Source: Planctomycetota bacterium (GTDB lineage Bacteria > Planctomycetota > Brocadiia > Brocadiales > Brocadiaceae). From it: a stretch of 64,000 nucleotides of DNA. Positions 35,108-43,703 of this stretch are shown piece after piece. The stretch is taken from the NCBI GenBank assembly GCA_016873165.1, contig VGXV01000005.1:58193-122192 (forward strand), in the 5' to 3' direction. The first letter of the stretch is position 1. Every line of letters begins with the position of its first letter. A program made the position numbers and the translations under genes. The notes beneath the pieces are model-generated. The model was given only the letters and a program-made list of their open reading frames with translations. It was not told the origin of the DNA and ran no database searches.

Positions 35108-37138
35108 TTAAAAATCTTCGAATCCATCATCACTCATCGGAATAATTTCTTCCGGGTTTTGCTCTTTTATTCTGTTTTGGGTTTGTGATGGTGTTGGTTT
35201 TTTGACTGCTTTCAATGCTTTTGCAGGACGTGGCTGTGCAGGCTGCGTTTGTTCGTTTTTCTCTATCTTGAATCTATCAAGCATTTGGTCCAATTCTCTT
35301 GCCTGATCGCTTAGTTCCTGACTCGCGCTTGCGCTTTCCTCAGAATTAGCGGCTATTTTCTGAGTGCCTTTATCCAGATCTGTCATTGCAGTATTGATAT
35401 TGGAAAGTCCCTGTGCCTGTTCCTGAGACGCGGTGGTTATTTCACCGACGATATCTGCTGTTTTCTTGCTTTCTTCCGTTATCTGTATAAAGGCCTGAGC
35501 GGTCTGATTCGACATATCGCGGCCCCTTTCAACCTGCTTTATCGTTTTTTCAATGAGTTCGGATGTTTCCCGCGCGGCGCTTGCGCTTCTCTGTGCTAAA
35601 TTACGAACTTCTTCCGCCACTACAGCAAAACCTTTTCCGTAGTCACCGGCGCGTGCCGCTTCAACTGCCGCATTCAACGCGAGCAAATTTGTCTGAAATG
35701 CAATATCGTCTATTACCTTGATTATTTTCGATGTCTGAGAACTGCTTTCCACCAGATCTTCCATCGAACCTACCAGACTACTCATCAACTGGTTTCCGTT
35801 CTCGGCGGCCTCCCTTGTCTTTCGTGCGAGGGCATTTGCCTGCTGCGCGTTGTCGGCGCTGGCGCCGGTCATTGAACTCATTTCTTCTATCGTAGCAGAT
35901 ATTTCTTCAAGTGTTGATGCCTGAGAATGAGAAGATTCAGCAAGTTCCTGACTCGCAGAAGATATTTGACTTGCGGCGGTGGCGACCTGGCCGGCAGACA
36001 TCTTTACCTGCGAGAGCGCGCTTTTCAAATTTTTAAGCACCGTATTGATTGAGTTGCCCATCTCCCCTATTTCATCCCTTGATCTGACTTCCAGTTCTTT
36101 TTGCGTTAAATCACCATTGGACAGACCGGTTAAAACATTCACCGTTTTGCGCAGCGGAACGGTAATCTGACGGGAAATAGCAAAGGAAACGAACAATCCT
36201 ATCGCAAGCACGATAGGGAAAATGATGATTTCAATGCGAATCATGTCTCGTACCTTTGACTCTGAATTAGCAGCCATAGTCAATACCGCGTCATTCATTA
36301 TCTTCAATAAAGCAATGTTATTTGCATTTATGTAATCATTGTTTTTGTTAATATTTGGTGATAATTCTAAAATACGTTTTATACTTTGTATAAACTGTGT
36401 TGAATTTTCCCGGAGAGCTAAAAGTTTTGTTCTTACCTTTTCAGATGTTTCTGCCTGCAGTTTTAATTCGCCTGACCCGTTCAGCAACCCATCAAGAATA
36501 TTTACATATAAAGTGCAGAAAGTATTCATTTCTTCAAGGGCTTCCTCTTTGTCATCACCTATTATCGATGAAGCCAGAGCAGCCTTTGCCATTCGCTGAG
36601 AAATAGCCCTCAATCTGCCGGCAATAGCAATTGCATCAGGGGATGATTGTTCTTCGCCCATTGTCGTTACCGCGTCATTTGCCAAATTAAACAATTTGAC
36701 ATTATTCTTTAGCACATAGTTCTTGCTTTCAATAAGAGACGGCGAACTTTCTATAATGAATTTGACGTTGCTATAGAATGCATTCCACTTTTCTGAAACT
36801 GCCTGTAATGCCTGTGCAATCTCAGAAGTTTCCGCCTTTGGCAATTCAAGCGAAGGGTCTCCATCAATTAACCCCTTTAGCACTTTTTCAAATCTATCGC
36901 TTGTTTCACGCAACTGATTGACCGAAGCGCTGTCTCCCTGTGCGATCTGATTTACTTCTTTCGACATTTTCTGGATAAGCATTCTCTGTGCTCCTGCCAG
37001 ATTAATTACATTTGCATCCGCTTTCTGTTTCTGCATGGTAATAACGGTGTATGCGATTATTCCTGCTATAACAGCAAGAAAAAAGATCGTTAATACCAAT
37101 AGTTTTTTCCCGACCTTCAATGAATTTAAAAACCACAT
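35108..37138 (-). CDS. Methyl-accepting chemotaxis protein with PilJ-type sensor domains
   Basis: Transmembrane chemoreceptor of 676 aa. Transmembrane helix 1 lies at residues ~12-32. Two type-IV-pilus methyl-accepting (PilJ-like) sensor repeats follow ([34 protein letters not shown]). TM2 ([18 protein letters not shown]) is at ~305-322, then HAMP, then the signalling hairpin containing [20 protein letters not shown] and [14 protein letters not shown]. The Pro/Lys-rich tail ends DDGFEDF, resembling receptor C-terminal acidic peptides. PilJ-type sensors are linked to nitrate or surface sensing in some bacteria; the ligand here is unknown. Neighbours are HD-GYP and cheW upstream and a REC protein downstream. 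Confidence 0.92.
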   Translation of the reverse strand: MWFLNSLKVGKKLLVLTIFFLAVIAGIIAYTVITMQKQKADANVINLAGAQRMLIQKMSKEVNQIAQGDSASVNQLRETSDRFEKVLKGLIDGDPSLELPKAETSEIAQALQAVSEKWNAFYSNVKFIIESSPSLIESKNYVLKNNVKLFNLANDAVTTMGEEQSSPDAIAIAGRLRAISQRMAKAALASSIIGDDKEEALEEMNTFCTLYVNILDGLLNGSGELKLQAETSEKVRTKLLALRENSTQFIQSIKRILELSPNINKNNDYINANNIALLKIMNDAVLTMAANSESKVRDMIRIEIIIFPIVLAIGLFVSFAISRQITVPLRKTVNVLTGLSNGDLTQKELEVRSRDEIGEMGNSINTVLKNLKSALSQVKMSAGQVATAASQISSASQELAESSHSQASTLEEISATIEEMSSMTGASADNAQQANALARKTREAAENGNQLMSSLVGSMEDLVESSSQTSKIIKVIDDIAFQTNLLALNAAVEAARAGDYGKGFAVVAEEVRNLAQRSASAARETSELIEKTIKQVERGRDMSNQTAQAFIQITEESKKTADIVGEITTASQEQAQGLSNINTAMTDLDKGTQKIAANSEESASASQELSDQARELDQMLDRFKIEKNEQTQPAQPRPAKALKAVKKPTPSQTQNRIKEQNPEEIIPMSDDGFEDF

Positions 37139-37188
37139 ACGAATTTTCCTTTCTTACACCAGATGTAAAATAACTTTATTGGCTATTT

Positions 37189-38322
37189 TTAATCACTATT
37201 ATTATCAATAATACGAATAAATTCAGCTTCTGACCGAATGAATGAGTCGACAATGTCAGGGTCAAAATGAATTCCGGACAGTTTCGTTATGATTTTCTTA
37301 CTTTTATCATAAGAAAACGATTCTTTGTAAATACGTTCCGAAGTCAACGCGTCAAACACATCCGCCAGCGCAACAATTCTCGCGGATAAAGGAATATTTT
37401 CTGCTGTAAGGCCGAATGGATAGCCGGTTCCATTCCATTTTTCATGATGACCTTCGGCGATTTCAATGCCGATGCGCAAAAAACAATTACCCGGATTTTT
37501 GCGTTCGACCTCTCTTAATGTTTTGGCGCCCAACGTAGTGTGGGATTTCATTATTTCAAATTCTTCACTACTCAATGCGCTTTTTTTCAGGAGAATACTA
37601 TCCGGTATTCCCACCTTCCCGATATCATGAAGGAGTGAGGCCCCATATATATTTTCAACAAACTTCTCATCGATTATTTTCGCATATTTATTCGTGTTTT
37701 TAAGTTTATTACAGATTATTTTGCTGTATTCTTTTATTCGACTTAAATGTTCACCCGTTTCAGGATCGCGGGACTCCGCAAGTTTTGTCATGGCAAATAT
37801 TGTTGCCCACTGCGCGCTGAGTATTTCGTTTACCTTGACATTTACCTGCTGTTCTAAATCATTATTATAGTCTGTGATTAAGCGCCGGTAACTATCTTCC
37901 TGATCACGCAAGTACTTTTTTTCAAGGCAGGAAGTAATTCTTGCTTTTAACAAAGTAAAATTGTATGGCTTTACCAAATAATCATCAGCGCCCTTTGAAA
38001 TACACGTAACAATACTTGATGTTTCATCCAGTGCAGATATCATTATCACTGGCACGTTTCGCAAGGCATTGTTATTTTTAACATTTTCCAATACCTCATA
38101 TCCACTCATTTTTGGCATACAGATATCGAGCAAAATCATGTCTAATTGTTCAGATTGGATACATTCTAATGCAGCCCGTCCGTTAAAAGCGATTATTGGT
38201 GTATGACCAAGCGACGTCACCATCGCTTCGAGAAGTCTGCAATTTGCTTCATTATCATCAACAATTAAAACCTTTGCTGATTTAGATAATGTTGTATTTT
38301 GTACTGCGGCTCTATACGTCAT
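37189..38322 (-). CDS. REC-HD-GYP response regulator (cyclic-di-GMP phosphodiesterase)
   Basis: The 377-aa protein has an N-terminal receiver (Asp in MILLDICMPKMSG, Lys in DDYLVKPYN), a short linker helix, and a C-terminal HD-GYP domain. The latter shows SLLHDIGKVGIPDSIL (HD), KSHTTLGAKTL, AEGHHEKWNGTGYP (the GYP motif intact) and RIVALADVFDALTS. Intact motifs predict active hydrolysis of cyclic-di-GMP controlled by phosphorylation. It is located 57 bases after cheW and 50 before the chemoreceptor, coupling chemosensing to second-messenger turnover. Confidence 0.93.
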   Translation of the reverse strand: MTYRAAVQNTTLSKSAKVLIVDDNEANCRLLEAMVTSLGHTPIIAFNGRAALECIQSEQLDMILLDICMPKMSGYEVLENVKNNNALRNVPVIMISALDETSSIVTCISKGADDYLVKPYNFTLLKARITSCLEKKYLRDQEDSYRRLITDYNNDLEQQVNVKVNEILSAQWATIFAMTKLAESRDPETGEHLSRIKEYSKIICNKLKNTNKYAKIIDEKFVENIYGASLLHDIGKVGIPDSILLKKSALSSEEFEIMKSHTTLGAKTLREVERKNPGNCFLRIGIEIAEGHHEKWNGTGYPFGLTAENIPLSARIVALADVFDALTSERIYKESFSYDKSKKIITKLSGIHFDPDIVDSFIRSEAEFIRIIDNNSD

Positions 38323-38379
38323 AAAAGGACATTTTTGAAGTTTATTCCTGAAAAACGATTCATTAAATTAATGCCACCC

Positions 38380-38886
38380 CTACATGACAACTGTATTCAT
38401 CATGTCGATTCCATCTGTTCCTAATACCGCATCAATGTCCAATAGGATCTTTACCTTGTTTTTAATTTTTGCTACGCCTAAGAATAGATCGGTATTTACA
38501 TCGCTGCCAAAATGAGGAGCAGACTCTATTTCATCCTTGGTTATGTCTAATACTTCCGACACGGTATCAACAACTATACCTGTCATCGTTTTCGCTACTT
38601 CCACAACAATAATACATGTCTCTCTCGTATATTCCTTTTCCTCCATTCCAAATTTCAACCGTAAGTCAACAATGGGAATTACTTTTCCCCTCAGATTGAT
38701 AACCCCTTTTACATAACCAGGAGACTGGGGCACGGGAGTAATATTCATGATGCCGATAATTTCCTTTACTTTAAGAATTTCAACACCGTATTCTTCGCCG
38801 CAGAGAACAAATGTCAGGTATTTTCCTTCACGGGATAATACTCCGGATATCCCTGTTTTATTTTCACTTTCCAATACTGTTTCCAT
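38380..38886 (-). CDS. cheW: Chemotaxis coupling protein CheW
   Basis: The 168-aa adaptor links chemoreceptors to a CheA kinase. The CheW fold is clear: GKYLTFVLCGEEYGVEILKV, then EIIGIMNITPVPQSPGYVKG, VINLRGKVIPIVDLRLKFGM and a C-terminal VDTVSEVLDITKDEIESAP. GGAGAG precedes the ATG. It is the first gene of a minus-strand run with HD-GYP, MCP, REC and hemerythrin. CheA, CheB, CheR and CheY are not in the window, so the kinase must be encoded elsewhere. Confidence 0.93.
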   Translation of the reverse strand: METVLESENKTGISGVLSREGKYLTFVLCGEEYGVEILKVKEIIGIMNITPVPQSPGYVKGVINLRGKVIPIVDLRLKFGMEEKEYTRETCIIVVEVAKTMTGIVVDTVSEVLDITKDEIESAPHFGSDVNTDLFLGVAKIKNKVKILLDIDAVLGTDGIDMMNTVVM

Positions 38887-39281
38887 AATCGTCTCTCCTT
38901 TCCTAATTGATTCAACGTTTTACTTTCCTGTAAAAGTCAAAAACATTCATTCGTAATCCTTTTGAACATCATGCCTGATAAAAGCTAATACTGTTCCAGT
39001 TTGATTCTGAGAATCTGATAATTTATACTAATATTGCAACTCTTTTATAAATGGTATATTACGATTATTTATATTAATAAATATTTTTTATGAAAAATAA
39101 AAAATGTATGGTTTCAGTACCATAAAGATTTCAAAAAAAATATTTTTATTATGGCAAGTATGCCCTATTTTAAAAGTAATTAGTTGATAATAACAGTTCT
39201 GTGTGGTATCTTACCGCAATAATGAAATAACCTGTCAGGGTTTAATACTTCCTTGAAATTCTCTCCATTACAGAAATTTAA
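38887..39281. other. Divergent AT-rich intergenic region
   Basis: About 395 bases between cheW (leftward) and the NtrC-type gene (rightward). Apart from the plus-strand promoter listed at 39184-39212, I see long A/T runs (39060-39160) but no repeat, frame or sigma-54 motif with correct GG/GC spacing. Confidence 0.6.
39184..39212 (+). promoter_or_regulatory. Sigma-70-type promoter for the NtrC-family regulator
   Basis: TTGATA (39184-39189), 17-base spacer, TATCTT (39207-39212). It is 70 bases upstream of the start codon, and no better match occurs in the AT-rich gap. Confidence 0.4.
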
Positions 39282-40748
39282 ATGGTATCAAACAACAAAA
39301 TGAATATCCTAGTTATTGAAGACAACGTTGGCATTTGCAATATGATAGCACGTATACTTACCGATGCTGACTATTCGGTGCATACGGCGAATGACGGGAC
39401 TTCCGGGATAGAAATATTCAGGAAAGAATCGACGGGGCTTATTATTCTCGACATTAATTTACCGGATATAAATGGTATAGAAGTATTGAAGCAAGTAAAA
39501 CTGTTGAATAAAGAAATACCAATCATCATTGTCTCTGCACAGGAGGATGTGAAACTTGCTGTGGATGCAATTAAATTCGGAGCGTATGACTACATAAAAA
39601 AACCATTTAATAATGATGATATTTTGTTAGCGGTAAAAAGGGCTCTTCATGAAAACGCAATGCGACAGGAAATATTTGTGTTAAAGACACAACTGAAAGA
39701 AACCATGCCCTTATCCGAACAAATGGGATATAGTGAAGAAATTGAAAAACTGAATGAACAGATTAATTGCATAGCTCCGACAAATTTTACGGTGATCCTA
39801 TATGGAGAAACAGGTTCCGGAAAAGAACTGGTTTCCCGCTGCATTCATCAGCGCAGTCCGCGATGCAACAAACCATTTGTGGTTGTTGACTGTGGCTCTA
39901 TTCCTGACACATTGGTCGAAAGCGAACTTTTCGGCCATGAAAAGGGTTCGTTTACCGGCGCTCACCTTAAGAAAATAGGACGATTCGAACATGCCTCCGA
40001 AGGCACTATATTCCTTGATGAGATTGGCAATTTGCCGATGTCCACACAAAGCAAACTCCTGCGTATTGTTGAGGAGAAGCGCATTACCCCTATTGGGAGC
40101 AACAGGGAAATAGAGGTTGATGTGCGCATTATCGCGGCGGGGAATGAACGACTCGAATCCTTAGTGGAATCCGGGCGTTTCAGAATGGATCTTTACCAGA
40201 GACTGAATGAATTCTTTATTGAAATACCTTCTTTAAGACAAAGAAAGGAAGACATAGAGTTTCTCTGCAATAAGTTCATATCGATAACAAACAAAGAACT
40301 CGGCAAAAATATTCGTGGAATTACGAAAGAAGCGTTAGAAATTTTGCTCTCATACGACTGGCCGGGCAACGTCAGGGAATTGAAAAATGTAATCAGCCGG
40401 GCTGTGCTTTTGGCGGAAGACTTCATCGAACCAAAACATCTTGTGATCGATAAAAAATATCTGAAACCAATTATCGAAGAAGTTGAAAATAACAAAACTC
40501 ATATTAAACAACAAATGGGAGAAGATATGTCTTCAAAAGATGTGTCGATGTATTTCGATGAAACACAGACGCTTCGTGACGTGGTAAACAAATGTGTAGA
40601 AGATGCGGAAAAGAAGTTTATTACAGAAACGCTGAAAAAGACCCGTGGTAACAAGCGGCAAGCAGCAAAAATTCTCAATATCAATTATAAAACAATGTAT
40701 TATAAAGTCAAAAAATATGGCATTTGCAGCAGAGACTATTCTCTCTGA
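39282..40748 (+). CDS. Sigma-54-dependent response regulator (NtrC family)
   Basis: The 488-aa activator has a receiver (residues 1-120, phosphoacceptor Asp57 in LIILDINLP, Lys in YDYIKKPF) and an AAA+ domain. The AAA+ domain carries Walker A GETGSGKE, a GSFTGA loop that contacts sigma-54 (the usual GAFTGA with Ser for Ala), Walker [13 protein letters not shown] and the [10 protein letters not shown] sensor region. A C-terminal Fis-type helix-turn-helix follows ([20 protein letters not shown]). No cognate kinase is adjacent. It is divergent from the cheW operon, so regulation of chemosensory or surface genes is a guess. ATG 39300 is an alternative start. Confidence 0.93.
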   Translation: MVSNNKMNILVIEDNVGICNMIARILTDADYSVHTANDGTSGIEIFRKESTGLIILDINLPDINGIEVLKQVKLLNKEIPIIIVSAQEDVKLAVDAIKFGAYDYIKKPFNNDDILLAVKRALHENAMRQEIFVLKTQLKETMPLSEQMGYSEEIEKLNEQINCIAPTNFTVILYGETGSGKELVSRCIHQRSPRCNKPFVVVDCGSIPDTLVESELFGHEKGSFTGAHLKKIGRFEHASEGTIFLDEIGNLPMSTQSKLLRIVEEKRITPIGSNREIEVDVRIIAAGNERLESLVESGRFRMDLYQRLNEFFIEIPSLRQRKEDIEFLCNKFISITNKELGKNIRGITKEALEILLSYDWPGNVRELKNVISRAVLLAEDFIEPKHLVIDKKYLKPIIEEVENNKTHIKQQMGEDMSSKDVSMYFDETQTLRDVVNKCVEDAEKKFITETLKKTRGNKRQAAKILNINYKTMYYKVKKYGICSRDYSL

Positions 40749-40812
40749 AGAAATAGCTTCTCCCTCATTCCCGGGATTCGTGAATCAATAGGAAAGGTAC
40801 GATGTAATTAAG

Positions 40813-41184
40813 TTATCTCTCGTGAAAAGCCAGGACTTTTTGCGATGTAATATTTGCCTGTGCAAACACTGCGGAGGAAGATTTTTTGCTAATCAGCTCT
40901 TTCGTGGCCTGCAGTTCTTCAAATGCTTTATTCGTATCTTCAATGTATTCATCTTCTTCCATTTCCTTTAAAGCATTCTTTTTTATATCTTCTTTTTTTG
41001 CCAACTCTACAGCGTCTCTTTCACGCTGAATATCCCTTTTGTAAGCTTCATCTCTGCTTCTTTCTTTTGTTTCCTGAATTTCTTTTTGTTTTTTCTCCTG
41101 CATTTCCGTTTGTATATTCTTTTTAAAATCCTGATACGCAACGGCAGCATCTTTACTATTAATGCGTAAAGAATTATCGTCCAT
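40813..41184 (-). CDS. Small coiled-coil protein with flagellin-C-terminus-like end
   Basis: The 123-aa protein, with AAAGGAG before the ATG, has no recognised name. Residues ~20-85 are a highly charged Lys/Glu/Arg helix (predicted coiled coil). The last ~35 residues, EELQATKELISKKSSSAVFA followed by QANITSQKVLAFHER, follow the pattern of the flagellin C-terminal D0 helix, in which AQAN, three residues, Q, then VL is the hallmark. The flagellin N-terminal domain and D1 are absent. It lies next to a chemosensory block. It could interact with flagellar export or filament proteins, or the resemblance could be convergent. Confidence 0.6.
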   Translation of the reverse strand: MDDNSLRINSKDAAVAYQDFKKNIQTEMQEKKQKEIQETKERSRDEAYKRDIQRERDAVELAKKEDIKKNALKEMEEDEYIEDTNKAFEELQATKELISKKSSSAVFAQANITSQKVLAFHER

Positions 41185-41334
41185 GAAAAGCTCCTTTCAG
41201 AATAACGTTGTTTAATTTTAAAAAACAAATATAAATCTTTACTAAAGACGACCGTATATTAAATACCAATAAAATGGATTGTCAATAGGATTTTCAAAGG
41301 ATATAAGAATATTGAAACTTTAAAAACAAGCAGT

Positions 41335-41589
41335 TCAATGCGGTCTGTTCCAGATCAACTCGCCATTCTTGTAAACTTCCCGCACCCGGTGAAATGGAAT
41401 AGTTAATAATTCATCGTTAGCATCCATCAACTGAAATGTTGCATGGTTTCCTTTTTCTAAAATTATCTTTTCAAGAGAAACACGGATAATTTTCTGCTCA
41501 ATGCGGTCAAAATATCCGATTTCAAAAAACCCTTTTCCAAATTCGCTGTTCCAGCATATTTTGCACAAAAGTTCATAGATAGGCATCAT
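41335..41589 (-). CDS. DUF504 (UPF0248) protein
   Basis: The 84-aa protein matches the small UPF0248 family: PIYELLCKICWNSEFGKGFF at the N-terminus, IGYFDRIEQKIIRVSLEKII in the middle and the conserved end IPFHRVREVYKNGELIWNR. The family is of unknown function and was first seen mostly in archaea; some members neighbour RNA-processing genes. GGAGGAG precedes the ATG. It is isolated here, with the candidate RNA gene starting divergently about 80 bases upstream. Confidence 0.78.
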   Translation of the reverse strand: MMPIYELLCKICWNSEFGKGFFEIGYFDRIEQKIIRVSLEKIILEKGNHATFQLMDANDELLTIPFHRVREVYKNGELIWNRPH

Positions 41590-41653
41590 TATGTATTATT
41601 CTCCTCCTTTCAATAATTATTTGTTTCGGTATCCTCGCAAAAATGAATTTATG

Positions 41654-41662
41654 TGATATAAT
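41654..41662 (+). promoter_or_regulatory. Extended -10 promoter for the candidate ncRNA
   Basis: TGATATAAT: a perfect TATAAT (41657-41662) preceded by TGN. There is no good -35 at 17 bases, but an extended -10 compensates in many bacteria. The predicted start is near 41669, exactly where the long closing stem begins. Confidence 0.55.
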
Positions 41663-41668
41663 ATTGCT

Positions 41669-42020
41669 GGAACAGAGAGAGAGTTATTGAGGTTCAACGT
41701 TCCTCAAGGCATAGTTGGGATGTAAAACATGTGCCGGAAAAGGTTTGGTTTAAAGACTGTTTGTTATAAGCTTTAAAACGACCGCTCTCTGTTCTGCTTA
41801 AATGATCTTTGAAATTGTCAGTAACATTTTAATAAGACCCGTGCAGCAAAATTTACCTATTAATTTATACATAAATCGCGTCGTAGTCTTTGAAATGTTA
41901 CTGTTAACATAAATACTTCCTTAACCCAATGGAAAAAAGAAAGGGGTATTACGAAATGAGGAAGGTTGATGAATAGCCTGATGTGCAATGAATCTGTAAT
42001 GCACATCAGGCTATTTTTTT
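41669..42020 (+). ncRNA. Candidate structured non-coding RNA, about 350 nt, unknown family
   Basis: Plus-strand transcript predicted between two minus-strand genes, from the extended -10 at 41657 to the intrinsic terminator at 41974-42020. Domain 1: 5' GGAACAGAGAG (41669-41679) pairs with CTCTCTGTTCT (41786-41796). It encloses three hairpins: TTGAGG/CCTCAA (~41686-41706); a GGCA/TGCC stem with inner ATGT/ACAT (~41708-41735); and GTTTAAAG/CTTTAAAAC (~41749-41779). Domain 2: CAGTAACATTT (41819-41829) pairs perfectly with AAATGTTACTG (41893-41903). It has none of the conserved sequence I know for 6S, SRP, tmRNA or RNase P RNA. No protein frame of note is present. End points are inferred. Confidence 0.55.
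41974..42020 (+). terminator. Intrinsic terminator of the candidate ncRNA
   Basis: A 14-bp perfect stem, TAGCCTGATGTGCA (41974-41987) with its inverse at 42000-42013, loop of 12 bases, followed by eight T (42013-42020). The T-run lies only on the plus-strand 3' side, so it terminates a plus-strand transcript, not the flanking minus-strand genes. Confidence 0.85.
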
Positions 42021-42041
42021 ATATTTCAGACAGGTGTTACG

Positions 42042-43460
42042 TTACAAACCAACCTTTATCCTGTATAAAATTTTTATCTCCTCATTTTTTGGCGCTTTCA
42101 CGTCGAAGCGTATAGTAAAGGCATCTGTTTTTGTATATGGATGGCTGTTACTAATGACACTCCAGTTTCCGGGCAATGTCTCAATAATACCAACCATAAT
42201 ATCTTCTTCTTTCTGATTTCGTATCGAAATTTCCCACTCGGATTCATGGATTTTTGTAGTAATCTGTTTATAATCTGTTTGTATACGTTCGGCTGTTATG
42301 TCAAAGGCTTTACCGATATTTGCCTTTATCTCTCCATTCACCGGTGTATGATTTATCCTGTCTTCACCGATAAACTGAACGGAGTTATTCTTTTCCTGTT
42401 TAAAGAAACGAATGATCCCTCCCGGAATTGGCATGCCAAGATTGGATTCTTTCGTATTTTTAAAGTTAAAACAAACATTTACGTCGTGCTTTTGTTTTTC
42501 ATCCCTGAACGGTCTCGTATAGGAATACATGTCTCCCTGCACGAGGAATTCCTTCTGAATTGTCACATTCGATGCATCTAATAAACTTATTTGCTTTGAT
42601 TGATTATTTTTTAATGTAGTATTTCTCTGCAAAGCATAGGTGTGATATTCAAAAAAACCTTCTTCTTCAAATTGAGGGGTCATTGCCATCTGCATCTCTG
42701 CCCTTGCAAAAGCACGTTTCCTCTGAATATCCTGCACACGATGCACATCTCCCGCCACGAGGATGAGTCGTGCGTTTTTATAGAGAACGCCGCTCTGGTT
42801 ACGTATTGTTGCCCATCCTGATAATTTTGCGGTTGTTTCGTTTTCATTGACAGTCATAACGTAATCGGCATTCCAATTGATGTTATTTGTTAAATAAGAT
42901 ATTTCCATTGTATGCGATTTTTCCGTTTTGTTCCTGTAAAACCAGGTGAGCGTAGGTGTGGTGAACAAATTATCCGGCAATTCCGGCAGAATTTTTGTTC
43001 CCGGATGTTCCAGGTATATTTCATTGCCTATTTTGTATACCGGACCGTCAGTATTGCTCATCAAGGTAGCATCGATGGTATCCTTTCTGTCATGATATTG
43101 ATTCCATATCTGAAGTTTAATTGTTTTTCCCACATATTTTTCAAGCAGTTTGTTAGTGTTTATAAGATCGTATTCATATGTCTGTTCCAGCAGGGAAAGG
43201 TTATCAGGCGCATTCAAAGAAGCAACAGAGACTGATTCCGGAATAATCTGAGACGCAACGTCTTGAACATGCAATTCTCCTTCACCTTTCGGAAGGGATA
43301 TGCTTCTCGTGTCTCTGATAAAGCCAAGGTTGTTATTGTATACGGTAATATTAACTGAAGTTTGACCGTTCACCGCGCTGCTTGTTACCGGATTATCTGC
43401 TGACACCACTTTTAAAAACGGCACGGTCAGTGCAAATAGAAGAACAATACTGATATTCAT
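42042..43460 (-). CDS. Secreted DUF4139-domain protein
   Basis: The 472-aa exported protein starts at ATG 43460 (GGAG upstream, signal peptide ISIVLLFALTVPFLKVVSA following); the longer frame upstream runs through the promoter and is not coding. Residues ~25-130 (VNITVYNNNLGFIRDTRSIS; EGELHVQDVASQIIPESVSV) resemble the N-terminal part of DUF4139 proteins. The central and C-terminal parts (MEISYLTNNINWNADYVMTV, LPGNWSVI, FTIRFDVKAPKNEE) are the DUF4139 core. Function unknown; members are secreted or surface beta-proteins. Divergent from cooS, each with its own sigma-70 promoter. Confidence 0.85.
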   Translation of the reverse strand: MNISIVLLFALTVPFLKVVSADNPVTSSAVNGQTSVNITVYNNNLGFIRDTRSISLPKGEGELHVQDVASQIIPESVSVASLNAPDNLSLLEQTYEYDLINTNKLLEKYVGKTIKLQIWNQYHDRKDTIDATLMSNTDGPVYKIGNEIYLEHPGTKILPELPDNLFTTPTLTWFYRNKTEKSHTMEISYLTNNINWNADYVMTVNENETTAKLSGWATIRNQSGVLYKNARLILVAGDVHRVQDIQRKRAFARAEMQMAMTPQFEEEGFFEYHTYALQRNTTLKNNQSKQISLLDASNVTIQKEFLVQGDMYSYTRPFRDEKQKHDVNVCFNFKNTKESNLGMPIPGGIIRFFKQEKNNSVQFIGEDRINHTPVNGEIKANIGKAFDITAERIQTDYKQITTKIHESEWEISIRNQKEEDIMVGIIETLPGNWSVISNSHPYTKTDAFTIRFDVKAPKNEEIKILYRIKVGL

Positions 43461-43521
43461 AATTGTCTCCTGATTAAAGTTTTTAGAAAAGGTAAAGAAT
43501 AAAACATCTGTATCCACAATG

Positions 43522-43550
43522 AGTGTATTCTTGCCGTAAATCATAGTCAA
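43522..43550 (-). promoter_or_regulatory. Sigma-70-type promoter for the DUF4139 gene
   Basis: On the minus strand: TTGACT (43550-43545), 17-base spacer, TACACT (43527-43522). The start is predicted near 43515, about 55 bases upstream of the start codon. Confidence 0.65.
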
Positions 43551-43593
43551 GAGAGAATTATTTATGACGAAACAAGGCCGGAATGATCCAAAA

Positions 43594-43622
43594 TTGACTT
43601 TGTTTGTGTGTTTTGATAGAAT
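43594..43622 (+). promoter_or_regulatory. Sigma-70-type promoter for cooS
   Basis: TTGACT (43594-43599), 17-base spacer, TAGAAT (43617-43622). The start is predicted near 43629, giving a leader of about 75 bases before the cooS ATG. Confidence 0.7.
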
Positions 43623-43703
43623 CCCGTTGCTTTTGAGTCCTAAATTCTTTTTAGCAACAATCTTCTTTATATTGTCATATGATTTGAAAATAAAGGGAAA
43701 CAA

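Noticed and set aside
39150..39175. Possible sigma-54 site TGGCAAGTATGCCC
   Set aside because: GG and GC elements are too close (9 instead of 12 bases) for a -24/-12 promoter.
41929..41976. 15-codon frame within the candidate ncRNA
   Set aside because: No ribosome site, no conserved features; the stop falls in the terminator stem.
43461..43703. Upstream extension of the DUF4139 gene (81 codons)
   Set aside because: Covers both divergent promoters and reaches the cooS start; the signal peptide begins at ATG 43460 with a ribosome site.
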